From Helicobacter_B zhangjianzhongii (GTDB taxonomy: Bacteria; Campylobacterota; Campylobacteria; Campylobacterales; Helicobacteraceae): a stretch of 64,000 nt of DNA. The stretch spans positions 1 to 64,000 of the forward strand of contig NZ_JANURN010000005.1 of the NCBI RefSeq assembly GCF_030249855.1, written 5' to 3'. A program made the translations under genes and the position numbers. Shown here piece by piece: positions 43,523 to 52,212 of the stretch. Each line of letters opens with the position of its first letter. Position 1 is the first letter of the stretch. The notes beneath the pieces were generated by a model. That model did not search any database. It had not been told where the DNA came from and saw nothing but the letters and a program-made list of their open reading frames with translations.

Positions 43523-44815
43523 CTAGAATCCACTTTTGACATTGTCATATTGAGGCAAAAATATCTCTGTTATTTCGGTAGGCGGCACAAGCTCGCGGAG
43601 CTTTGAATCTGGCTTTGCTAAATCATCTGCGATTTTTTGATTAAATTGATAAACCTTATCTTTCACGCTTTCAAAAAACTCCATAAAACTTTCTTGCGTG
43701 AAGTCTTTTAAATCAATTTCCTCAAATTCTTTTAATGCCAACCACCCATCTTCGAGCATACTATCATCAAAATTATCATTGCTTACACCAAGAACTTCTC
43801 CAAGTTTTGGGATAAGTTTTGTTGTTTGTTGTGGATTGTAACCCGATAGATAAATTTCAAACCACACCTCTTCTTTATTAGCAATTTCTGCTGCTATATA
43901 AAAACAAAAGTTTCTTATTTCAACAAACTTATTATGTAGCACAGAGATGCCTGTTCCATAGCTCCAAACTTCTGTCCTGTATTCTTTATACTTGCCTTTA
44001 ATCTCCCTTGCAATCGCATTAAAATGTGCTTTTAGCACTTCGTTTTTCCTAGCCACTAGCTCCAATGCTATGTCTAAAAACTGCTCATTGCCGTCTTTAC
44101 TAAAAAATGCTTGTAAATCCATTGTGTTCTCCTTTTGTCCTGTAAGTCGCTTTGCTACATCTGTGTAGCACTCTAGTGCCATTCTTAGATTGCTTATCCC
44201 ACCTGCTTCATTTAGGGCAGAATCTAGCCAATCTATAATCTCATTTTCATACGAGATCGCCCTAAATCGCACTTGATGATTTTCACTATCTATAAGAAAC
44301 TCCCCTTGTATATGCCATTTACCTAGACTCTCTTGGGTAGGCTCTTTTATATATGGGGCTAGATACACTACCGCGATATTTTCATACTCTACGCTAGATT
44401 CTCCCCTATCGCTAGAATCCACTTTCGCAATCGCTTCTATATATCGCTCAATTTGCTCGTTTTGATCTCCTGCGTTAATCTTATTCTCTACAATGATATG
44501 CCGCTTGCCATTGGTGATATGAATGTCAATGCGTTTTTTCTCCTTATACACTTCTGCACCACTTGTGCTGCCAAGCCACTCTTGTAGCCCAATGGACTTC
44601 ACAAAGAGCTTTAGAAATAAATCATCTTGGTAATGCTCCCCATAGGGATTTAGCAGGGCATATAAAAAGCCGCTGTGCATATTCTCTTCATCATCTAGCT
44701 TTTGCACGCAAAGCAGGGGATTAAAGTCATTTTGCCCGCGCTTTTTTCGCGCTTCAATCTCGGCATTAAACTCCCTAAAACGCTGTAAAAATAGCCTTAG
44801 ATTCTCATCTGTCAT
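43523..44815 (-). CDS. PD-(D/E)XK nuclease superfamily protein (PF14281-like)
   Basis: The 430-residue protein has the PD-(D/E)XK motif RIDIHITNGKRHIIVENKINAGDQ near residues 92-115, with the Asp, Glu-x-Lys and a QxxxY helix (NEQIERY) of this nuclease fold. The N-terminal part has ENMHSGFLYALLNPYGEHYQ, typical of PF14281 (PD-(D/E)XK_4) proteins found in defence islands. It is paralogous to the protein at 49489-50796 and to the broken copy at 46615-47184. DNA cleavage is predicted, not shown. The last residues KSGF-stop are encoded by an AAAGTGGATTCTAG repeat. Start has AAGGAG. The promoter is palindrome copy B. Confidence 0.82.
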   Translation of the reverse strand: MTDENLRLFLQRFREFNAEIEARKKRGQNDFNPLLCVQKLDDEENMHSGFLYALLNPYGEHYQDDLFLKLFVKSIGLQEWLGSTSGAEVYKEKKRIDIHITNGKRHIIVENKINAGDQNEQIERYIEAIAKVDSSDRGESSVEYENIAVVYLAPYIKEPTQESLGKWHIQGEFLIDSENHQVRFRAISYENEIIDWLDSALNEAGGISNLRMALECYTDVAKRLTGQKENTMDLQAFFSKDGNEQFLDIALELVARKNEVLKAHFNAIAREIKGKYKEYRTEVWSYGTGISVLHNKFVEIRNFCFYIAAEIANKEEVWFEIYLSGYNPQQTTKLIPKLGEVLGVSNDNFDDSMLEDGWLALKEFEEIDLKDFTQESFMEFFESVKDKVYQFNQKIADDLAKPDSKLRELVPPTEITEIFLPQYDNVKSGF

Positions 44816-44916
44816 TTAATCTCCTTGTAAGTGATTGCGCTTATTGTGCCAAACTAGCCGCTATTTTGCGGTGTTTGTCGCGTTAGAATAAGGCAAGTGG
44901 AGTTATAGCAAAGAGC

Positions 44917-44936
44917 TTTGACAGCGTTATGTCAAA
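44917..44936. promoter_or_regulatory. WYL-regulon palindrome, copy B
   Basis: Perfect TTTGACA-GCGTTA-TGTCAAA. On the minus strand TGCTATAAC (hexamer 44902-44907) follows at 9 nt. It lies in the divergent spacer between the nuclease gene and the plus-strand gene at 45041. Confidence 0.8.
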
Positions 44937-44982
44937 TGGCTTAACTCTCTGCTATTTCTGCTTGATCTTTTAGTCAATACTT

Positions 44983-45026
44983 TTAAGATATTAGTCGTTA
45001 TAATGCCGCGTTGAGCAATATCTTAA
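44983..45026. promoter_or_regulatory. Inverted repeat framing a -10 box
   Basis: TTAAGATATT (44983-44992) and AATATCTTAA (45017-45026) are perfect 10-bp arms around a 24-nt loop that contains TATAAT (44999-45004). It lies just before the ribosome-binding site (CGGAG, 45031) of the plus-strand gene at 45041. Probable operator of a different regulator. Confidence 0.5.
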
Positions 45027-45040
45027 ATAACGGAGTTTGA

Positions 45041-45475
45041 ATGCCTATCGTTTTACCAACTATTGAGGAATACACTGTCTCCATAGGCAAAATGTCTTTT
45101 TGGCTCTGCTTTAATGAAGTCTATAACCGCTTTTATGTCCATAAAGAACGCACGAAAGACGAATCCGCACTTGATGAAAAGCACATCGACAATGAAGCGC
45201 GAGAAGAGTTTTTACAATTTATGGATACACATTTTCCACAAGCAAAGCTAACACCGGTATTTGATCTCGTGTCTGTCGGGTATTTGGAGTATCCTTATCT
45301 TGGCAGCATAGCTGTGAATTGCGATGAAAATGATGAAATCTACAAAGCATTGTGTGAAAAATACGAAGATGAAAATGGTCGCCCTAAATCTTTAAACGCA
45401 GTTTTTTACTCTATGGATCTTGAATTTGCGAAAAAACATCACAAAGCTAGGTGCGAAGCTTGGGAGGACTTTTAG
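45041..45475 (+). CDS. Acidic hypothetical protein
   Basis: The 144-residue protein is one of only two plus-strand genes in the accessory region. The sequence is acidic with a central LTPVFDLVSVGYLEYPYLGSIA segment and a KKHHKARCEAWEDF end; no domain recognised. A charged, compact protein next to a nuclease gene could be an immunity or antitoxin-like partner, but that is only a guess from context. It has its own promoter inside an inverted repeat, separate from the WYL-type sites. Confidence 0.65.
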   Translation: MPIVLPTIEEYTVSIGKMSFWLCFNEVYNRFYVHKERTKDESALDEKHIDNEAREEFLQFMDTHFPQAKLTPVFDLVSVGYLEYPYLGSIAVNCDENDEIYKALCEKYEDENGRPKSLNAVFYSMDLEFAKKHHKARCEAWEDF

Positions 45476-45526
45476 AGCGAAGCTTGCTCTAAAAGCCACA
45501 ATGCAAACACGCTTTTACTAATCCCT

Positions 45527-46441
45527 TTAAGAGCTGCTTTTATCCACAAACATAAGCCCCCTTTCTTCAAAGATATGTTTAAGCATAAAGGGTGATAGGG
45601 TTTTGTTTTCTATACTCTCTGTAATCATAGAATCCGATCGCAGATATTCCTCTGCATCTATGCGTGGATTTTGCTTATCAAATCGCGGAAGAGCATAATA
45701 CAAATAAGAAATATTATGAAATCGTGCGAGGCTTCCGCGCGCTTGTCGGCGCGATGATGTATTTTGCATAGTTTGATAAAAGCGGATTCCAATAAGCTCT
45801 GTGCCATCTGTGTCTAAAAACCACCGATGAAGCATATTTATCACCCTTTGCGGGCTTATGCGCCTCTTGCCGATGTAGGGCTTAAGTGCTATGCCTCGTT
45901 TATGTGGGGAAAAACCGTGCATTATCCCGCCGCTTGATAGGTAGTAGGCATTGCCACACGCTCTGCCAAGCTTACCGACTTCAATGCCATCGCTTGCGTT
46001 TTCACTCCACACAAGATAGAAATACCACTCATATTTTGTGTCGCTTTGTGGGCTGCTGCTAGGGCTTAGGCTAGAATCCACTTCCGCACTCCCTGCTTGA
46101 TTTTCACCCCTAGAATCCACTTTTGACCCTGCCTTAGATTCCACCCCAGAATCCACCCCAGCCCCAGAACCCACCTTTTGCCCTGAAGTGTGGCTGCTAG
46201 CCTTGCGTGATAGGGCGCAAAAGCTCGCGCAAGCAATGTCCCTTTCATTGAGCATTAGCCCTAAAAATTTGTGCCGCCAAAAATTATGCTGATAGTTCTC
46301 TTGCTCGCTTAGGGGCTGTGTTTTTCCATTGATGATTTTATGCTCTCTATATGCAGAGATAATCCCCATAAACTCGGCATTTTGCGCGGTGGCAAAGATG
46401 GATTCTAAAGCGTCTGTGGTGTAATGTGTGCTTAAAGTCAT
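45527..46441 (-). CDS. Hypothetical protein with motif-derived insertion
   Basis: The 304-residue protein has an N-terminal segment (1-80) that includes NFWRHKFLGLMLNERDIACASF. A low-complexity insertion follows at about 80-133 (GVDSGVESKAGSKVDSRGEN), largely translated GTGGATTCTAG-type motif. The C-terminal part contains YEWYFYLVWSE, GKLGRACGNAYYLSSGG and RFYQTMQNTSSRRQARGS. I do not recognise the family. The start ATG 46441 follows AAGGGGAG; the longer frame is rejected because operator copy C and a conserved promoter lie just upstream. Belongs to the palindrome-controlled set. Confidence 0.65.
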   Translation of the reverse strand: MTLSTHYTTDALESIFATAQNAEFMGIISAYREHKIINGKTQPLSEQENYQHNFWRHKFLGLMLNERDIACASFCALSRKASSHTSGQKVGSGAGVDSGVESKAGSKVDSRGENQAGSAEVDSSLSPSSSPQSDTKYEWYFYLVWSENASDGIEVGKLGRACGNAYYLSSGGIMHGFSPHKRGIALKPYIGKRRISPQRVINMLHRWFLDTDGTELIGIRFYQTMQNTSSRRQARGSLARFHNISYLYYALPRFDKQNPRIDAEEYLRSDSMITESIENKTLSPFMLKHIFEERGLMFVDKSSS

Positions 46442-46503
46442 AGCTCCCCTTTGTTGTGTGTTTGTCGTGTGAGAATAAGGCAAGTGAAGTTATAGCAAAG
46501 AGC

Positions 46504-46523
46504 TTTGACAGCGTTGTGACACA
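46504..46523. promoter_or_regulatory. WYL-regulon palindrome, copy C (right half degenerate)
   Basis: TTTGACA-GCGTTG-TGACACA: left arm intact, right arm altered. The promoter block towards the gene (TTATAGCAAAGAGC) is identical to copies A and B. The upstream flank is also shared with copy B. Confidence 0.7.
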
Positions 46524-46614
46524 ATTCTAAAATGTTATAGATTTTTGCGGATTTTGTGGCTCACAAAGCAAGATTAGAATCTTGCTTTTATTTTTCTAGC
46601 GTTTTGGCTAGTCG

Positions 46615-47184
46615 TTAAAAAGTTTAGAATATGTATTGATATATTCTTTGATTAAAGGCTTATTTGCAAACTCTATAAAAAGTGGCATAAATTTTTCAAC
46701 CGCTTTGTTTAAAACTTCTTCTTTTGTGTCTTTGTCTTGTGCGTGGCTATATATCCATTTGCATAGCTCAAGCTCATTTTTTATAAGAATCTTATCGGGC
46801 TGAATAGTCTCTAATCTGTGCTACTTGGTCACAGGCATTAATCTTATTTTCTATGATGATATGGTAGCCATTATTAAACTTCATTAATATGTCAATGCGT
46901 CTGTTTTGGTGTATGGCAGATTCAGTTGTAATGCTTTCATAATCTTTGCTTTTAAAATGCGTTAGCTTTGTTTTAAGTGTTATGCGTTCTAAAAACTTTT
47001 CTAAAAAGATAGTTTGATAATGCCCTTTGTTGCTATCAAGCAAATATGCCAAAAAGGCACTATGGCGATTTTCGCTCATCTCTACTTTCAAGGCTTCAAA
47101 GATATTAAAATCACATCGCCCCTCTTTCTTTTCTTGCTGAAACTTCTCATTTGCTGCCTTAAGCCCTTTTGCAAAATCTTTCAT
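46615..47184 (-). pseudogene. Broken PD-(D/E)XK nuclease (PF14281-like)
   Basis: The intact N-terminal part (46792-47184, 130 codons) carries HSAFLAYLLDSNKGHYQ and the active-site stretch RRIDILMKFNNGYHIIIENKINACDQ, then stops after RDYSAR. In another frame, starting at about 46796 and ending at TAA 46615, the sequence continues as protein-like DKILIKNELELCKWIY, EVLNKAVEKFMPLFIEFANK and TYSKLF. The paralogues are about 430 residues, so a large internal deletion with a frameshift is the simplest explanation. It begins 41 nt after the 689-residue protein gene and was probably in its operon. Confidence 0.7.
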
Positions 47185-47225
47185 TATTACTCCTTATTAA
47201 ATGTAGTATGTGTATATGTAGAATC

Positions 47226-49295
47226 TTATATATTCTGTCGCAAATTTTCAAACGCACTCTCCCATTGCCCACTTTGTAAAATCGCACTTAAGCAATACTC
47301 TATAAAGTCGCTTTGCTCTAGCCCCACAACCCTTATCATACACTTATCATAAATAAATCCCAAAAAAGATTCAAGATGTATATATGCTACATTTTTTAGC
47401 TCATCACCACTAATGCTTATAGCTTCAAAATTTGTAGCCAACTCAATATTTGGCTTAGTCTGCTTGCCACATAGCGTATCTAGCATTGCTTGTAAAAGTA
47501 GCTTTGATTGCTCTATATCTAAAAGAGCAAGGCAATTTGTGTTGGCTAAATCAAAGGCTTTATGTTGCAATTGGATTTGCTCTATTTGTTCTATCTGCTC
47601 CCTATCAATATAAGAAAATAGCTCAAATCTTGCTCCGTCTGCCTGTGTATTTGCAAGTTTTTGGCGAGATTTTTGCAATTGCTTTTTGTGTTTGGCTTTG
47701 TGGTCTAGGCATAGATAAGAATGATACTCTTTTATCGTATAATCAAATCCATTCCATTCATACAATCCCCGTCCATAGCGTTGATATTCTGCGAAATTAG
47801 AGAAAAACAAAAACACATCGTTTTTATACAAAACAAATTCCTTATCGTTTGGATTCCACTCTATATCAACATCACTAGAGATATACAGATAGGTAAATAT
47901 AACTCGTTTTGCGTTATCAAAATTTTTCTCTTGTGGAATGCTTTCATCATTATAAGATTCTAAAAGCACCCGCACAGCAAGGCTTTTCGTTATAGAATCT
48001 GCAAATAATATAGCCCTATGCCCTTTTGCTTTAAAAAGTTGTTTATAGTATTGCATAGCATAATGTAGAGTTTTTAAAAACTGATTTATCTCATCTTTTG
48101 TTCTGTCGCTATAAAAATGAAAATTATGGTGCGTGTAAGTTTCCTTGTAAAGATAGTCTTTCTTATAGAAAGAAAACATACTTGCATTGTAGCTTATCTC
48201 AAAGAGTGCTTTGACTTGGGCTTTGCTATGGCTTGTTGCAAAGCTTTTGACTTCATTGTATGTTTGCTCTATATGGTCTATAAGATTTGTGCTGTTACAA
48301 ACATTTGCCACACAAGATAGATGATGAAACAATAGCTCTTTACAATCAGTGATTTCTGGCGTTATGGCTTGGAGGCGGGTTAGTATATCTTCAAAACTAT
48401 TTGGCTCTAGCTCTATATAAATATAAGAAGAATCATAAGATTCCAAAAGCTCTACAAGAGGCTTTATTTGCCACTTTTGTAATCTTACAATAGCGTTATA
48501 ACAAAACGAAATGATTTTATGGATTTGAAAATAGCTTATATTTGGGTAGTTATGCTCTAAACTAGGCTCACTTGCTATATCATAATAGAATCTCTTCTTT
48601 TCTTTTTTATTTTGTGGAATCTGTGAAAGATAGTCATCTAGGGCTTTAGCGTGAGTGTGGCTTGAATGAAGGGTAATATATGGGCAAAATGTCGCTTGAT
48701 TTTTCCCCTTGCTTTTCCAATAACCAAAATGTGTGTAAAGATTATTGTAATCTAGCCCCTGCTCATTTAGCACATCAAGCAAAACTTTAAAAAAGATATA
48801 TTGTGTAATTTTCTCCGCACTAGGGGAACTATACTTTCTATCCAAAATTGTCCCTTCAAAGGCTCTATTGTAACTATAACTATCACCAATGTAAAAGCTT
48901 GGAGAGAATGCTGATGTTAAAATCTTTTGTATGAAGTATTGTGTATCATTGTAGCTGATTGAAAAATTCCGCACATAGCGTAAATATATCTCTATGTGAG
49001 GAGGCATTTCAAATCGTAGCTCTTGTGATAGAGCTTCATATTTTTCAGCGTATTGTAAAAACTTCATAAGTGCAACCTTTTTTGATTGTATATGCTGTTT
49101 TTTTATGGCTGCTACATCTTGGTTGGGAGTTTTTGCAAGGGCTTTGAAACTATCACCTATGCAGAATTTAGTCTCAATAAAGTCATCAGACAAGCTATCT
49201 AGAATCTCATTTGGTGTGTTAAGATTCTCATCTTTATTTTGACTCCAAACCCCAGACAAACTTGCTAAAATTTCCTTGACATTAGGCTTATCCAT
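47226..49295 (-). CDS. Large hypothetical protein of the accessory region
   Basis: The 689-residue soluble protein has no recognised domain. It is rich in Tyr, Ser and Asn with many helical segments and without membrane helices or a signal. The N-terminus MDKPNVKEILASLSGVW recalls the MD...EIL module of two other island proteins. Segments such as HRAILFADSITKSLAVRVLLESY and NDKEFVLYKNDVFLFFSNFAEYQRYG suggest an alpha/beta C-terminal domain. It has an AGGGGAG ribosome-binding site. The promoter is palindrome copy D, and the broken nuclease gene follows. An effector or sensor role is possible but not shown. Confidence 0.65.
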   Translation of the reverse strand: MDKPNVKEILASLSGVWSQNKDENLNTPNEILDSLSDDFIETKFCIGDSFKALAKTPNQDVAAIKKQHIQSKKVALMKFLQYAEKYEALSQELRFEMPPHIEIYLRYVRNFSISYNDTQYFIQKILTSAFSPSFYIGDSYSYNRAFEGTILDRKYSSPSAEKITQYIFFKVLLDVLNEQGLDYNNLYTHFGYWKSKGKNQATFCPYITLHSSHTHAKALDDYLSQIPQNKKEKKRFYYDIASEPSLEHNYPNISYFQIHKIISFCYNAIVRLQKWQIKPLVELLESYDSSYIYIELEPNSFEDILTRLQAITPEITDCKELLFHHLSCVANVCNSTNLIDHIEQTYNEVKSFATSHSKAQVKALFEISYNASMFSFYKKDYLYKETYTHHNFHFYSDRTKDEINQFLKTLHYAMQYYKQLFKAKGHRAILFADSITKSLAVRVLLESYNDESIPQEKNFDNAKRVIFTYLYISSDVDIEWNPNDKEFVLYKNDVFLFFSNFAEYQRYGRGLYEWNGFDYTIKEYHSYLCLDHKAKHKKQLQKSRQKLANTQADGARFELFSYIDREQIEQIEQIQLQHKAFDLANTNCLALLDIEQSKLLLQAMLDTLCGKQTKPNIELATNFEAISISGDELKNVAYIHLESFLGFIYDKCMIRVVGLEQSDFIEYCLSAILQSGQWESAFENLRQNI

Positions 49296-49386
49296 TTCTC
49301 CCCTTTTTAAGATTTGTTGTGATGAGTTGGTAAAATCTTGCTATGTCTTATTTTTACCTTTAATAAACAAAGTTATATCACAGAGC

Positions 49387-49406
49387 TTTGACAGCATTAT
49401 GGCAAA
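49387..49406. promoter_or_regulatory. WYL-regulon palindrome, copy D
   Basis: TTTGACA-GCATTA-TGGCAAA, one mismatch in the right arm. On the minus strand a GATATAAC -10 (about 49372-49378) lies 9 nt away. Confidence 0.75.
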
Positions 49407-49488
49407 TGTGTTAAATATTTAAGAATCTTTGAGGATTGTGTAGCCCACAAAGCAAGATTCTAGTCTTTGCGTTGTGGGAGCTATATTG

Positions 49489-50796
49489 CTATCCTTGATA
49501 GGATTTAAGCTTTTCATTCAAGGATTTAATCTCGCTAGAATCCAAAAATGCTTGCAAGTTAAACTCTAATTCTGCTATTGAAGTATCAAACGCATACCAC
49601 CAAAAATTTTTATCATAATTAAGCCACCAAACAAACTTGACATTTAAATAATCTATGATTTTGCTCGATATATTATCATCTAAATTATCATTCAAGTCTT
49701 GCTCAAAAATCCGCACACCATAGCAGTTATATTTCTCTTTTTGAATATAATGTTCCACACAAAAGGCAAAGTAGTATTTACCACAATCTTTAGGCTTAAT
49801 CATAAAGGGGTAGCTTAAATCATTCTTGCCCCAACTGCCCATTTTTTTATTTTTACTTGTCTTAACAATCTCAAAGCCTTTGCTTTCAATTTGCTCTCTA
49901 TGCTTTTCTATAATCACCTCACAATAAGATTCTATAATTTTGTCTTTATTCTTTATAATCTCAAAGACTATCTCCATATTCTCCTGCATAGTATTGTCTT
50001 TCTTGTCTGTTAAAAATTTCGCCACACTCATTGTGTTCTCCTTTGTTTTTGTGATAATTTGCACGACATCTTTATAGAAGAGTAATGCGGCGTTTAGGTT
50101 TGTGATACAGCCGACCTTTGCCTGTGAGTTTTCTATCCATTTTAGAATCTCATTTTTATACGAGATAGCTTTAAATCTCACTTTATCACCCTGATTATTT
50201 ACAAGATATTCCCCTTGTATTTCCCATTTGCCTAGACTAGACTTTGAAGGATTTCGTTTATAAGGGGCTAGGTAAAGCACAGCGATATTTTCATACATTT
50301 CGCTTAGCTCTTGTTGCGTTACATTTTCGCTAGATTCTAGCTCACTATATTCCACATTATCATTAGAATCTATCTCACTAGTTTCTATCTCATTAAAATC
50401 TTTGCTTTGCTCTTTTACTATGCTCTCAATATACCGCTCAATTTGTCGCGGCTGATCTTCTGCCCAAATCTTATTCTCTATAATGATATGCTTCTCACCA
50501 TTCGTGATATACACATCAATATTTTTATATTCTTTATACACCCTAGCATTGCTTGCATTGCCAAACCATTCTCTAAGCCCCACACATTGTAAAAACTCTT
50601 CTAAAAACACATCGCCTTGATAGTGTTTGCCTAATGGGTTTAAAAATCCGCAGATTAGCCTACTATGCAGCCTGACTTCATCGTTTTTACTCCACATTTG
50701 CAAGTAGGGATTGAAGTCATTATTCCCACGCCTTTTGTGCTTCTCTGCTTGTTCCAAAAAGCCCTTCACGCGTTCAAAAAATCTCCCATATTCCAT
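49489..50796 (-). CDS. PD-(D/E)XK nuclease superfamily protein (PF14281-like), second copy
   Basis: The 435-residue paralogue of the 43523-44815 protein has an N-terminal RLHSRLICGFLNPLGKHYQG and active-site stretch NIDVYITNGEKHIIIENKIWAEDQPRQIERY, with Asp, Glu-x-Lys and the QIERY helix. Residues around 140-175 form an acidic Ser/Glu insertion (SEIDSNDNVEYSELESSENV), partly motif-encoded, absent from the paralogue. It has an AGGAG ribosome-binding site. The promoter keeps a perfect extended TGCTATAAT but the upstream palindrome is eroded, so its regulation may differ from the other genes. Confidence 0.8.
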   Translation of the reverse strand: MEYGRFFERVKGFLEQAEKHKRRGNNDFNPYLQMWSKNDEVRLHSRLICGFLNPLGKHYQGDVFLEEFLQCVGLREWFGNASNARVYKEYKNIDVYITNGEKHIIIENKIWAEDQPRQIERYIESIVKEQSKDFNEIETSEIDSNDNVEYSELESSENVTQQELSEMYENIAVLYLAPYKRNPSKSSLGKWEIQGEYLVNNQGDKVRFKAISYKNEILKWIENSQAKVGCITNLNAALLFYKDVVQIITKTKENTMSVAKFLTDKKDNTMQENMEIVFEIIKNKDKIIESYCEVIIEKHREQIESKGFEIVKTSKNKKMGSWGKNDLSYPFMIKPKDCGKYYFAFCVEHYIQKEKYNCYGVRIFEQDLNDNLDDNISSKIIDYLNVKFVWWLNYDKNFWWYAFDTSIAELEFNLQAFLDSSEIKSLNEKLKSYQG

Positions 50797-50810
50797 AGTT
50801 TCTCCTGTTT

Positions 50811-50850
50811 AGATAGCGGCATTATAGCAAGGTGGCTTATACATTTCCTG
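50811..50850 (-). promoter_or_regulatory. Island-type promoter with eroded palindrome (copy E)
   Basis: On the minus strand TGCTATAAT is present at the expected place. At the 9-nt distance the sequence is CTTATAC-N6-TGCTGAA instead of TTTGACA-N6-TGTCAAA. Confidence 0.45.
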
Positions 50851-50894
50851 CTGAAGTTCTACCAAAGCTCTTGAACGCTTAGGGTAGGTTGTGA

Positions 50895-52118
50895 TTATTT
50901 TCTTTGCCACACTCTCTTGATAAACGCCTTGTCAAACATCTCTTCACCCACTTTTTCACGCCACGATTTTATATATTTTTTAGGGTAATTTGTGTCAGCA
51001 AATATGCCTTGTATATTGACTTTATTATTGATATTCCACTCATTTAAGCTGTGGCAAAACTGCTCTGTTCCACAAAACATATTTTCCATATCCTCCACAT
51101 TTTCTACATTCCAGCCACTAATATCAGCATTAAACCAGCGATTACAATAAAACATACCATACATATTGACCACATTACTCACATTCCACGACTCTATCCC
51201 GCTAAAATCATTGCGACTAGAGAAAAAATCACTAAAAACACAACTCATATCAGTGATGTTTGATACATCAATTTGGCTGAGTTGTATTTCTTCTCGTTCT
51301 GTTAGATTGCATAGCTGCCTGTTTGTCAGCGGATAGAATCGCTGCGTTTGCTTGTAAAAATCATCGATTTTTCTTGTGATAAAGGCATCAAATATCGTGC
51401 CAGCAAACACATAGTTAGAATACGCAAAAAGCTCTATATTCCACTTTGGCAGTATGCATAACGCCTCAGTGCCAAAAAACATTCTATCTATATCGGCTTT
51501 GGGATTTACGCGCCATTTGCTTAAATCTTGATTGAAAGCTAGCGAGCAGGCAAACATACCGCTCATATCTTCCACATTGCTAATATCCCAATCGCTAATA
51601 TCTTGATTAAAATCACTATTCCAAAACATACGACTCATATTTTTTACCTTGCCGACATTCCAGCGGCTAATATCACCATTAAAGCTAGAGCCTTCAAACA
51701 TAGAGCTCATATCCTCTACGCTACTTATATTCCAGCGGCTAATATTCCAGCTCCAATGTCGCTCAATATGCACATATTTAAACATCGCTCGCATACTTTT
51801 TACTTGGCTTACCTCCCACGACTCTATCCCGCTAAAGTCCCTGCGTGTAGAGCCCTCAAAGATTCTGCTCATATCCGTTACTTTGCTTGGGTCAATATCA
51901 TCAAGCTCAATGCTATCAATATCGCATAATGCTTTAAGCTCATCATTATTTTTCGGGCGATATTTGCCATTTGTGAATTCGATTTTATGCTTACCAATGC
52001 CGAGTATAAGCACTTGAGAATCTTTTAAAGCTTCATTTTCTGGCTCTTCAAATACTGCTTTAAAGCCAAAATCATCAGGCAAAATTTTTAGAATCTCATT
52101 AAGCGTATTTCTATCCAT
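50895..52118 (-). CDS. BspA-type DUF285 repeat protein with MD...EIL N-terminal module
   Basis: The 407-residue protein begins with a short N-terminal module (1-35, MDRNTLNEILKILPDDFGF) shared with the protein at 40519-40998. A header follows (KYRPKNNDELKAL) shared with the other DUF285 proteins here, then about 25-residue repeats of the form WNVSxVxxMxxMFxxxxxFNxDI (two blocks, about 95-215 and 290-380) separated by a divergent segment. DUF285 repeats build leucine-rich-repeat-like solenoids, usually for protein binding. There is no signal peptide, so this copy is cytoplasmic, unlike surface BspA. ATG 52118 follows AGGAGA. The promoter has palindrome copy F. Confidence 0.82.
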   Translation of the reverse strand: MDRNTLNEILKILPDDFGFKAVFEEPENEALKDSQVLILGIGKHKIEFTNGKYRPKNNDELKALCDIDSIELDDIDPSKVTDMSRIFEGSTRRDFSGIESWEVSQVKSMRAMFKYVHIERHWSWNISRWNISSVEDMSSMFEGSSFNGDISRWNVGKVKNMSRMFWNSDFNQDISDWDISNVEDMSGMFACSLAFNQDLSKWRVNPKADIDRMFFGTEALCILPKWNIELFAYSNYVFAGTIFDAFITRKIDDFYKQTQRFYPLTNRQLCNLTEREEIQLSQIDVSNITDMSCVFSDFFSSRNDFSGIESWNVSNVVNMYGMFYCNRWFNADISGWNVENVEDMENMFCGTEQFCHSLNEWNINNKVNIQGIFADTNYPKKYIKSWREKVGEEMFDKAFIKRVWQRK

Positions 52119-52161
52119 AGTGTCTCCTGCTTGTTGTAAAAAGTGGATTCTAGCAAGCACA

Positions 52162-52181
52162 TTTGACAGCGTTATGACAAA
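52162..52181. promoter_or_regulatory. WYL-regulon palindrome, copy F
   Basis: TTTGACA-GCGTTA-TGACAAA. On the minus strand TTGCTAGAAT, where the dispersed TAGAATC motif forms the -10, follows at 9 nt. Confidence 0.75.
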
Positions 52182-52212
52182 GCTAAACCAAGATATAAAG
52201 ACTTAAGTAAAT

